Assembly: GCA_030674185.1 (NCBI GenBank)
Contig: CM060314.1
Coordinates: forward strand, 17,948,587-17,963,586
Length of the DNA: 15,000 nt
Reading direction: 5' to 3'
Source of the DNA: Monoplex corrugatus
Taxonomy: Eukaryota > Mollusca > Gastropoda > Littorinimorpha > Ranellidae
The notes beneath the pieces are model-generated. The model worked only from the letters and a program-made list of their open reading frames with translations, was not told where the DNA came from and did no database searches. A program made the translations under genes and the position numbers. Numbering within the stretch: the first letter of the stretch is position 1; every line of letters starts with the position of its first letter. Of this stretch, positions 7,904-14,992 are shown piece after piece.

Positions 7904-7960
7904 GGACTGAACCCATAACATCTGCATAATCAACACTATGCTTTAACCAATTGAATGGAT
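7904..7960 (-). mobile_element. tRNA-like SINE head at the left edge of P2
   Basis: On the minus strand, TTCAATTGGTTAAAGCATAG is A-box-like and GGGTTCAGTCC (RC of 7904-7914) is B-box-like, with an anticodon-arm-sized spacing. Weaker versions of the same block precede body A in P3 (about 9373-9425) and P4 (about 13650-13690). This suggests a SINE fossil shared by all P copies. Confidence 0.5.
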
Positions 7961-8162
7961 GACACTACTGAAAATCTGCATCACCAAAAATTTCACACAT
8001 CAAACCCAGATGCCAGGCTGAATGGTATACACTTCTTTCTCCGTATAAAAAAGTCATGGCTTCCATTGGCAGACTTGTGTAAGGTCTATCAATTCAAATC
8101 ATTTCTCACTTTCAGTGGCGTGCCCACAGAACTCTTTTGTAGAAAGTTCTAAAAACTTTGGC
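7955..8162 (+). repeat. Repeat P copy 2, body A
   Basis: Body A matches 9420-9640 (P3) and 13690-13916 (P4). It includes a CATCACCAAAAATTTCACAC segment and the AAGGTCTATCAATTCAAATC block, and ends just before the microsatellite. The plus frame at 7955-8149 is open for 65 codons and contains HHQKFHT and GVPTELFCRKF. P3 gives HHQRFHT and GVPKEHLCTKF in the same frame but with a stop, and P4 gives RHQRSYT. No domain is recognised. Confidence 0.75.
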
Positions 8163-8218
8163 ACTGTCTGCCTGTCTGTTTCTCTGCCTGTCTCTGTGTG
8201 TCTGCCTGTCTATGTGTG

Positions 8219-8287
<69 letters not shown>

Positions 8288-8329
8288 AGCGTCTGTGTGC
8301 CTCTGTGTTGTGTGTGTTGTGTGTGTGTG

Positions 8330-8402
<73 letters not shown>

Positions 8403-8504
8403 AGCGTCTGTGTGCCTCTGTGTTGTGTGTGTGTTGTGTGTGTGTGTGTGTGTGTGTTGTGTGTCCCTCAGCCTCTATGTGCCTCTGTCACACACGCACG
8501 CACG

Positions 8505-8557
<53 letters not shown>
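8163..8557. repeat. TCTG-GT-CA microsatellite of P2
   Basis: A short TCTG segment is followed by GT tracts (8217-8280, 8329-8397, 8439-8462) and then a CA tract (8489-8557). GTCCCTCAGC(G/C)TCT, followed by GTGCCTCTGTG, recurs at 8281, 8396 and 8463, that is 115 and 67 bp apart. The GT and CA tracts form an inverted repeat. Confidence 0.95.
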
Positions 8558-8558
<1 letters not shown>

Positions 8559-9383
8559 ACATCTTGCTCACTAGTCATTCTGGTTTTTGTTTGGTTGATT
8601 GGTTGGTTGGGGGTTTTTTTTTTAGTTTTTTGTTTGTTTACATTTCTTTTCTTCAGATTTGTCTACAAACATTCCACTAATGGAATAGTTAAATCGTTAA
8701 AAGTTTTGTACGAACACAGGCAGACAAAAACTGTGATCATATCTCAAAAACCGTTGCACTCAAAGAACTTTTAATCATGACACATTAGACTGGCGACAGA
8801 TCAATCCGCCACATTCAGAAGCCAGCCACGAAAATGATGAGCATTATGGCCAAGTGAGCTCCATCACAGAGACGAGACAAACAAGGAAAGAGTATTGCTT
8901 TAACAGAACTGTCATGATCACACAAAGGCACGAAAATCATGCCTGGAGCAACGTTAATCCTAGCCACACAGAGACAAGTAATTATGTTATTTGGTTTAAA
9001 GTGGTTTGGAAATGAGATGGGCCTTTCATAGTTTTTCCTTGTATGAACGTCTGATCAATGCATTGTCCTCTTCGCTGCTTACTTCACACAAAGCAATAGT
9101 GTTGTGTTTTTTCCCCAATGACAGAATGTCCCCTCATGCCACTGATTATTAGGTCGACAAACTCGACGTCTTTAAGGGACTCAAGTTTACGCTGTTATAT
9201 TTGCATTCACCTTTTTTTTCATTTTTTGTATATCTGTACATTTCGTCGTTTTTTTTCTTTTGCTGACCTATTTTTACATTACTTTAATGGCTACAGATTC
9301 TGAGGAAATTCTTGTTCAATGCTTATGAGGCGTTTACATGATCACAATGATAATAATGACATTATTGAGTACCCACCCCACAA
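8558..9383 (+). repeat. Repeat P copy 2, bodies B and C
   Basis: After the conserved CTTGCTCAC..GTCATTCTG junction come ATAGTTAAATCGTTAAAAGT, GATCATATCTCAAAAAC, CAACGTTAATCCTAGCCACA and TTAGGTCGACAAACTCGACG. All are shared in order with P1 and P3. A frame without a stop from about 8733 to 9012 ends in NPSHTETSNYVIWFKVVWK; the related peptides in P1 and P3 end at the same stop. There is no ATG near its beginning, so it is not called as a gene. The copy fades near 9340-9383, where the left edge of P3 begins. Confidence 0.8.
9297..9329 (+). pseudogene. Possible decayed exon start in P2 body C
   Basis: CTACAG at 9291-9296 follows a long T-rich tract. The next frame reads SEEILVQCL and then stops at TGA. 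Phase and ILVQ match the TIFVQ of P1 and P3. The stop shows that this copy could not be functional. Confidence 0.25.
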
Positions 9384-9640
9384 CATCCACGTTATCAACA
9401 AGGTGGTTTGCCCAACTGAGCTGATGGCTACTAAAAATATGCATCACCAAAGATTTCATACACGAAAGCCTGACACTAGACAGAATGGTACATATATGTT
9501 TTTCACCATTAAAACACCTTGCCTTCCATGGGCAGTCTTCTGTGAGGTCTGTCAGTTCTAAACATTTTTCAGTTTCAATGGTGTACCCAAAGAACATCTT
9601 TGTACAAAGTTTCAGAGAGTTTTTCCTTTGTTTAGACCAT
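9384..9640 (+). repeat. Repeat P copy 3, left edge and body A
   Basis: This is homologous to 7904-8162 and 13640-13916. It contains CATCACCAAAGATTTCATAC, a CCTTCCATGGGCAGTCTTC segment and GAGGTCTGTCAGTTCTAAAC. It follows P2 body C with no Q or J module between. The frame shared with P2 is interrupted by TAA at the QF* position (9558-9561 region). Confidence 0.75.
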
Positions 9641-9645
9641 TTGAT

Positions 9646-9739
<94 letters not shown>

Positions 9740-9775
9740 CTCCGTCCCTATCTCTAACTCTCTCATTCTCTCTGT

Positions 9776-9809
<34 letters not shown>

Positions 9810-9895
9810 ACACACCACACACACACACAAACACGTGCGCGCACACACACACACACACACACACATGCACACACACACATATACACACATACACG

Positions 9896-9945
<50 letters not shown>
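9641..9945. repeat. CT then CA microsatellite of P3
   Basis: The CT tract at 9645-9798 is followed by the CA tract at 9799-9945, which has GTGCGCGC and ATGCAC/ATACAC interruptions. Frames on both strands are poly-Leu/Ser, Cys/Val or Arg/Glu repeats only. Confidence 0.95.
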
Positions 9946-9948
<3 letters not shown>

Positions 9949-10726
9949 TCCCACCTTGCTCATAAGCCATTCTGTTTTTGTTTCCATCATTTTCTTTTTC
10001 TGATTTGTTTTTGACAGTCGACTAATGGAACAATTAAAGCATTAAACGTTTTGTAACAATGGCAGCTAGAAATAACAACACAGGTAGAGAAACGCTACGA
10101 TCATATCTCAAAAACTTCTGTCTCAATGAGCTTTTCATCATGATCCATTAGACTGACCACGGATCCATCTTTGACATTAAGAAGCAGCCGTGAAAATGAT
10201 GACGGACATGTCCACGTGAACTCCATTAAAGAGAAAAGAACAAAGTAATACAGTTTTCACAGAACTGTTTCTGATCACACATGGACTTGAAAAACATGCT
10301 GGAAGCAACAATAATCCTAGCCATGCAGAGATAACCAAATTATGGATTTTGTTTAAAATGGTTTGGGAATGAGATGGACTCGACGTAGTCTTTCCGTGTA
10401 TGAACGTCAAGTGAAATCTTCCCATCATTGTTCTGCATGCTGTTAACTTAACACATTAAAGGGTTTATCAGTGACAGTGTGTCTTTCCACATCGTTGGTT
10501 GTCAGATCGACCAATTCGATATGTTTTTAGGATCATTAGACTGAGGCAGGCTTAATGGTGCTTTCATGTTGTTTTTTTCTGTTTCATTTTTCTACGTATT
10601 TTAATTCTCATAGATTCTACGACAATATTTGTTCAACGCTATAATAATGAAGATGATAGCCATGACAAACTTGATATGCTGGAGTTTTATTCTGGATTCA
10701 AATGCATGTGACAGGGCTACACTCTG
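9946..10726 (+). repeat. Repeat P copy 3, bodies B and C
   Basis: Junction CTTGCTCATAAGCCATTCTG is followed by AATTAAAGCATTAAACGTTT, GATCATATCTCAAAAAC, AACATGCTGGAAGCAAC and TCAGATCGACCAATTCGATA, parallel to P1 and P2. Body C reaches the target site at 10727, where a 627-bp element interrupts it; the matching sequence resumes at 11366. Confidence 0.85.
10614..10711 (+). pseudogene. Possible decayed exon in P3 body C
   Basis: A T-rich tract ending in CTCATAG (10607-10613) precedes the frame STTIFVQRYNNEDD and then LEFYSGFK. The distance from AG to the ACA codon of TIFVQ is the same as in P1 (8 bases). A TGA stop falls at 10709-10711; in P1 the frame continues. After a one-base shift P3 resumes similarity (CDRA against RERA). 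Identity is unknown. Confidence 0.3.
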
Positions 10727-10732
10727 TGCTTA
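10727..10732. repeat. Left target-site duplication of the 627-bp element
   Basis: TGCTTA; extended as TGTGCTTA (10725-10732) against TATGCTTA (11358-11365). The uninterrupted homologue in P1 is at about 6090-6100 (TATGATTACTTGCAT). Confidence 0.7.
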
Positions 10733-11359
10733 GTTTCAGTTTCAGTTTCAATTTCTCAAGATGACGTCTCCGCGCTCGGAATGAATTCCATATGCTCTAA
10801 AGTCACAGGTTCCATGTGATGGAGGAAGATCCAGAATGATCACGGCACAAGCCTTAACCCATGAAATGGCCAGATCCTGAGGTCTTACCTAGATAGTTCC
10901 ATAACCCTGAGGTTGTAGGGGAATGAGGTGGCAGAGACCTCAACTTTTCCCAGGGCCAGCTCCACGAGGGCGGTGTCCATCTCCTCTCCCTCCCTTCAAA
11001 TTCATATTCATATTCACTTTTTTTTAAACTAAGACTTCAGAAAAGCAAAAAGGCTAATTGGTCTTCAAGGGGTGGATCTGGGAAATCAACCTATCTCTCC
11101 AATGTTTTATACCTAGGCAGCCGATAATGCCCTGCTCATCACAATTTTCAACTGCCGTGGGATCTTTACCGTGCGCAGCCAGAAGGCACACGGGTCCGAC
11201 TCATTTTTCGTCCCGTTCCGAAGGACTAGACGTTCAGTTCAATTTTCCGATCAAACTGAGGGAAAAAAAGTCGAAGCCTCTACGGGGAGCGAACCCTGGA
11301 ACTTCGAGTTTAGTTATTGGCAGGCGAACGTCTGAACCACTCTGCCACTCTTCTCCCTA
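10733..11359 (-). mobile_element. Long tRNA-headed SINE-like element, minus strand
   Basis: On the minus strand the element starts at 11359 with a tRNA-like head. The A box TGGCAGAGTGG is a perfect RC of 11337-11347. The B box GGTTCGCTCC is the RC of 11286-11295. The A box and the following TTCAGACG resemble a leucine/serine-type tRNA. A long body follows, containing a CGTGTGCCTTCTGGCTGCGC block typical of gastropod SINEs as I remember them, and the element ends at 10733 in a GAAACT tandem tail. TGCTTA duplications flank it. At 627 bp it is long for a SINE, so it may be a composite of a SINE and another 3' sequence mobilised together. Confidence 0.8.
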
Positions 11360-11365
11360 TGCTTA
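11360..11365. repeat. Right target-site duplication of the 627-bp element
   Basis: TGCTTA immediately 5' (minus-strand sense) of the tRNA-like head. Body C homology to P1 resumes directly after it with CTTTCATGTATGCC. Confidence 0.7.
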
Positions 11366-11451
11366 CTTTCATGTATGCCTTGCCATCAACCAGCCTCATG
11401 AAATACATATACCTGCAAAACTGGTCATGAAATGTTACCAACATCGTTAAT
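11366..11451 (+). repeat. Continuation of P3 body C after the insertion
   Basis: CCATCAACCAGCCTCATGAA and ATACATATACCTGC align with ATCATCAATCAGACCCAAGA and ATACAGACACCTGC at 6115-6150. This shows that the sequence was continuous before the 627-bp insertion. Confidence 0.75.
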
Positions 11452-11655
11452 GACACATCCGTGATGTGGACAGATTCAGCGGTGTGGTTCCAGTTTTCCA
11501 AACGACGCTATACGCTCGTATAGCATGCTCAGCTCAGAGTGTGAGTTGGTTGGAGCGAAGAAACCCCACGATAATTTTGACTGGACTGATAGGATTCGAA
11601 CCCCAACCTTCCAGCTGTTAGTTCGTTGCGTTAACCACTGCACCATGGTGGCTAG
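11452..11655 (-). mobile_element. SINE family 3, copy in unit II (intact A and B boxes)
   Basis: The minus strand reads CTAGCCACCATGGTGCAGTGG at the head. The A box is TGGTGCAGTGG (RC of 11635-11645) and the B box a perfect GGTTCGAATCC (RC of 11592-11602). The body shares landmarks with 6182-6393. Unlike its partner in unit I, the internal promoter is nearly consensus. Confidence 0.85.
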
Positions 11656-11812
11656 TTAACTATTTCATATTGTTTGTACTGCTGCTTGTAAAAGTGTCAG
11701 TATTGATTGCTGATCGTGAAAGCGTCTGCTGACTGGTGCTTCTAAAATTGTCTGCGCTGATCAGTGTTTGTTAAAGTGTTTTGTTGTTGCTGCTGTTGTT
11801 GTTGTTGTTAAT
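11656..11812 (+). repeat. Short minisatellite remnant, unit II
   Basis: Four to five degenerate monomers (TGCTGCTTGTAAAAGTGTC, TGCTGATCGTGAAAGCGTC, TGCTTCTAAAATTGTC, TGTTTGTTAAAGTG) end in a TGT/GCT triplet run. It is the orthologous position of the expanded array at 6405-7110. Confidence 0.7.
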
Positions 11813-12343
11813 AAACCACTTGATATTTCATGTAATGTTATTACATAGTCATATGTCAGATATTGACATAAGAATTGTTCCATGACATTACATCAACACA
11901 AAGTACATAACAAAGAAATGAAGTATGACAGTCCTAAACGTAGCAAGCAGAGATGCAGGAAGAAGCCAGCATTTCTGATTAAAAAAAGAACACTACTATT
12001 CTACCTAGTACGTATGGACAGCCATATGAACAGGCAAAGAACATCTGCAGTTGCACTGAAAGTGTCCCTGTTTTTGTTTTGTCTGTCTGTATTTTTGCAC
12101 TATTTCCTTTACATCTTGTGTAACATTTTGATGGAACTGTTTGGAAAGAAACATAAACAAAAAGAAAGATCGATTAATAAGAGAAAACTCAGTTTTATGC
12201 CCATCAAGTAGGAGTCCGGAATTTCTTCAGTAGGTATCCATCTCACTCAGACAGATCCTTAAAAACTGCATCCAACCTTCCATATCTTATCTAACAGATT
12301 CCTTACAACTGCACAAAATCCTGACAATATTTTGAAATGTAGT
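11813..12343 (+). repeat. Module Q, unit II (non-coding, duplicated)
   Basis: Aligns with 7111-7706. The 109-codon open frame at 11882-12211 is not preserved in unit I and has no recognisable domain, so no gene is called. The segment ends at the duplicated target GAAATGTAGT (12334-12343). Confidence 0.7.
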
Positions 12344-13142
12344 GGGCACCGGAATCCCAGACCCTCCCTGTGAATCCCTCTGTTTGAATTAAGTTCGTCC
12401 ATACCGATTCCGATCCTGGTATAGTACGTTTATGTACATGTGATATGCTCTATATGGATATTGTTGAGACTGTATGCATGATGTTAATGGGTGAAAATAG
12501 TGACTGTGTGCCATATGCATATTTGTTTATTTTTGTACTGTAGAATCGTGACCGCTTAGGGCACTGTTAGACGTACTGTAAATGTACATTATGAGTGTAT
12601 GTGTGAGTGTGTGAGACAGAGGGAGGATGACGGCTTCGGTCACGGGTCACAACATTCTCTACTCCCCTGCAGTATCCCTCCCTCCCTCCGTCCCCACCTC
12701 AGTTTGTCTGTGCTTTGTGCCCTGGACATTTCGTCGTTGTTGGTGATTGCTTTGGTAAACAATGAATGTGTGCACCTTGATTTGATTCTTGAATCAAGAT
12801 TTTGTGCCTTTTAAATGTTGAGAGTTTCATGGACAGCAAGGAAAACCAACGAGACAGTCTTGATGGAGGCAGACACAAGTAGATCACTCATAAGGAAGAT
12901 TAGGAAAAGACAGGAAACATTTATAGGCCATTTTATGAGGAAGGGGGATTTGGAGCACCTGATCACAACGGGAAAGCTGGAGGGAAAGAGAGCACCAAGT
13001 AGACCCAGGGAGAAAATGCTGGACGGACTTGCAGAGTGGCTGGGGACGAGGATGGTGGGGGAGATGCTAGGGACAACGAGAGAAAGAGACAGATGGAAGT
13101 CCATGATCGCCAACGCCATGTGGCAGGGCACCTGATGATGAT
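12344..13142 (+). mobile_element. Composite retro-insertion ending in a LINE tail
   Basis: This block of about 800 bp is missing from unit I, whose empty site is at 7696-7706. It is bracketed by GAAATGTAGT (12334-12343) and GAAATGGTAGT (13143-13153), a probable target-site duplication with one inserted G. The 5' part (12344-12814) is non-coding. It contains CGTGACCGCTTAGGGCACTG and a CTGTAAATGTACATTATGAG segment, reminiscent of LINE 3' UTR ends. The 3' part encodes a LINE ORF2 C-terminus and ends in a TGATGATGATGA tail. It is either one element with an unusual 5' portion or a chimera made during reverse transcription. Confidence 0.6.
12815..13135 (+). pseudogene. LINE ORF2 carboxy-terminal fragment
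   Basis: This 106-codon frame has the signature of the C-terminal region of endonuclease/reverse-transcriptase polyproteins of invertebrate non-LTR retrotransposons. It begins RVSWTARKTNETVL. A basic IRKIRKRQETFIGHFMRKG segment follows, then LEHLITTGKLEGKR, the RPREKMLDGLAEWL block, and finally RDRWKSMIANAM. The stop TGA at 13133-13135 runs into the TGA-repeat tail, as expected at the end of such an element. The reverse-transcriptase and endonuclease domains are absent, so the copy is dead. The ATG at 12815 is fortuitous; an in-frame TAA lies just upstream. The remnant at 3877-4002 is a second copy. The clade (RTE-, Jockey- or CR1-like) is uncertain. Confidence 0.85.
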
Positions 13143-13154
13143 GAAATGGTAGTT

Positions 13155-13185
<31 letters not shown>

Positions 13186-13202
13186 CAGCAGCTGCAGCAG
13201 CA
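13143..13202. repeat. GTA then GCA trinucleotide tract
   Basis: GTAGTTGTAGTAGTA at about 13149-13185 changes to GCAGCAGCTGCAGCAGCA. It begins inside the right-hand target duplication of the composite insertion. Confidence 0.85.
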
Positions 13203-13295
13203 TTTCTTCTTTTATTAATATAGGCAGCATTCTGGCCAGGTTTCATGTGGTGGGCTAGGACTGAATTCGAGACCCTAAATCTTTAGTCGAAAATG
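13203..13295 (+). repeat. Joiner module J, unit II (left part)
   Basis: Matches 7755-7840. It is interrupted at 13296-13303 by insertion of the family-1 SINE. Confidence 0.65.
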
Positions 13296-13303
13296 TTATT
13301 ACA
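13296..13303. repeat. Left target-site duplication of SINE 1b
   Basis: TTATTACA, identical to 13558-13565. Confidence 0.8.
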
Positions 13304-13557
13304 GGACTGATTGATTGAGTTGGTTCAGTTTTTGCGTCGACACCCACCTCATGTGTTATGGCCGAAGGGGATAACCATCCCTGGGAAGTTGGGGAAGGGG
13401 AACCTATCAAACCCTATACTGACTCCACCAGAACAACAATGATGTTAAGATGGGACAGTGAGAAGGCCAGTTTTAAGTAGCGCAACACGGGATTCGAACC
13501 CTCAACCATTTGCATGTGAATCCGACGCTCAAACCGACTGAGTTACTGGGGGCCCCA
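13304..13557 (-). mobile_element. tRNA-derived SINE, family 1, copy b
   Basis: This is the same element as 171-424, in the opposite orientation and of about the same 254-bp length. On the minus strand it has A-box region TAACTCAGTCGGTTTGAGCG, a perfect B box GGTTCGAATCC (RC of 13490-13500), a body with GGATGGTTATCCCCTTCGGCC, and a tail of AATC repeats (13309-13318 as GATT on the plus strand). Perfect 8-bp duplications TTATTACA flank it. The unoccupied homologue is at about 7835-7850. It inserted after the P-Q-J duplication. Confidence 0.92.
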
Positions 13558-13565
13558 TTATTACA
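13558..13565. repeat. Right target-site duplication of SINE 1b
   Basis: TTATTACA next to the SINE head; the J module resumes with AGAGCC, matching AGAGCGG at 7850. Confidence 0.8.
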
Positions 13566-13690
13566 AGAGCCACTTTTCAGACTTAATGAAGGAAACAAAC
13601 AAACAAACAAACAAACAAACAAGCAAACAAACTATAGAGAATATCGGTGTCGAACCTACAACGTCTGCAATTATTTAACCAACAGGGCTA
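13566..13690 (+). repeat. Joiner module J, unit II (right part) with AAAC tract
   Basis: Includes an AAAC tetranucleotide run at 13592-13632. The TCGAACCTACAACGTCTGCA segment matches the tRNA-like block at 7907-7926. Confidence 0.65.
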
Positions 13691-13916
13691 ATGGCACTAC
13701 CGAAAATATGCGTCACCAAAGATCTTACACATCAGAGAATCAGAATGGTGCACACTTTTCCGGTATTAAAAAATAATAAGTACGACTTTAATGGCAGTCT
13801 TATGCAAGGTCTATCAATTGTAATCATTTCTAAATTTTAGTGACGAGCCCACGGAACTCATTTGCAGAAAGTTCTACAGAGTTTCCATTTTTTAATTTTT
13901 TTTGTATGTATCGTTT
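13691..13916 (+). repeat. Repeat P copy 4, body A
   Basis: CATTACCGAAAATATG-type sequence (ACTACCGAAAATATGCGTCA), then AAGGTCTATCAATTGTAATC and CCCACGGAACTCATTTGCAG, align with P2 and P3 body A. The shared reading frame is interrupted by stops after GIKK. Confidence 0.75.
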
Positions 13917-13920
13917 GACT

Positions 13921-13999
<79 letters not shown>

Positions 14000-14163
14000 T
14001 CTCTCTCCAACTCTCTCTCTCTCTCTCACTCCTCTTCTCTTTCTCTCTCTCTCTTTCTCTCTCTCTTTCTATTTCTCTCTCTCCCTCTCCAACTCTCTCT
14101 CTCTCTCTTTGTCTCTGTCTGTCTGTCTACCTGTCTGTCTCTCTGTTCTCTTTTTCTCTGTCC

Positions 14164-14204
<41 letters not shown>

Positions 14205-14570
14205 GCAGTCATTCTCTCTGTCTCCATTTTGTCTCTCTTGGTCTGTCTGTCCGTTTAGCTGTCCGTCTGTCTGTCTATCTGTCTCTTTTTCTCTCTCATA
14301 TGTATATACATATATATATATGTATATATATATATATATGTATATATGAATACATATATATATATATACATATGCATACATACATATGTATGTATACATA
14401 TATCTACATGTATATATATACATATAGATATATTTGTCTCTGTCTGTCTGTTTCTGTCTCTCTGTCTGTCTCTGGGTCTCTCTGTCTCTGTCTCTGTCTC
14501 TGTGTCTCTCTGTCTCTGTCTCTGTCTCTCTCTGTCTCTCTCTCGTTATGTATCTTTTGCTTTATCCTTT
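13917..14570. repeat. CT-TA-TCTG microsatellite of P4
   Basis: CT/TCTG tracts at 13917-14296 are followed by an alternating TA/CA/TG block at 14297-14433 and a TCTG/CTGT tract at 14434-14555. The position within P is the same as in the other copies but the motif mix differs. Confidence 0.95.
14297..14433. repeat. Palindromic alternating AT-rich tract
   Basis: Nearly strict alternation of purine and pyrimidine. A 26-bp perfect palindrome lies at 14303-14328 and a 20-bp one, ATACATACATATGTATGTAT, at 14376-14395. Such sequence can extrude cruciforms; it has no coding content. Confidence 0.9.
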
Positions 14571-14992
14571 TTTTTCTGCAAACGATCCAGTAATGATCTA
14601 ATTAAATCAGTGAAAATTCTGTAATACTGTGAGTGCTTATTAACTATACACAGACATAAGCAGCATTATCATATCCCAAACACAATTGGCCTCAAAGAGA
14701 TTGTAATCATGAGTGACGATAGATCAATGTCTTTACTTAGGAAACAGCTGCGTACGTGTTGGGACATAATTATTCAGTCGACTCCATTAAAGAAAAGAAG
14801 GAAAATAAAAGATCGCTTGTACGGAAGGGGCACCAACCCGGTGTGAGAAAGAAAAGAAAATGCTGGAAGCAACGATAACTCTGTAAACGATTGGGGTTCA
14901 GAGTGGTGTAGTAATGAAACAGGCCTGAGTTTTTGTTCAGTCGCACACACTCATGACGGCAACTGGGTTTTGATACGGTCTCTTTCATTTAT
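14571..14992 (+). repeat. Repeat P copy 4, body B (cut by window end)
   Basis: CTAATTAAATCAGTGAAAAT, ATCATATCCCAAACAC, CCTCAAAGAGATTGTAATCA, CGACTCCATTAAAGAAAAGA and AAATGCTGGAAGCAACGATA follow the order of body B in P1-P3. This is the most diverged of the four main copies. No gene is called. Confidence 0.7.

Noticed and set aside
8217..8557. CRISPR-like array from the regularly recurring GTCCCTCAGC motif
   Set aside because: Only three occurrences, spacing of 115 and 67 bp filled with GT repeats, and a eukaryotic context.
8115..8774. 219-codon frame rich in Cys and Val
   Set aside because: Translation of GT/CA microsatellite joined to P body B; no conserved frame across the tract.
11286..11350. 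A minus-strand leucine or serine tRNA gene
   Set aside because: Boxes are consensus, but the sequence continues as a repeat with target-site duplications, so it is a SINE-like head.
11058..11450. 130-codon plus-strand frame
   Set aside because: Lies antisense across the 627-bp SINE-like element and its target-site duplication, so it is accidental.
11592..11655. A minus-strand tRNA gene
   Set aside because: The same head and body occur in degenerate form at 6182-6393, showing a SINE family.
11882..12211. 109-codon frame as a gene in Q2
   Set aside because: No recognisable domain and the frame is not kept in the homologous Q1 sequence.
12811..13230. 139-codon minus-strand frame with a poly-Leu stretch
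   Set aside because: Antisense shadow of the LINE C-terminal frame and of the GTA/GCA repeat.
13840..14423. Ser-Leu and Tyr-Ile rich frames of 98-169 codons
   Set aside because: Translations of CT, TCTG and TA repeats.
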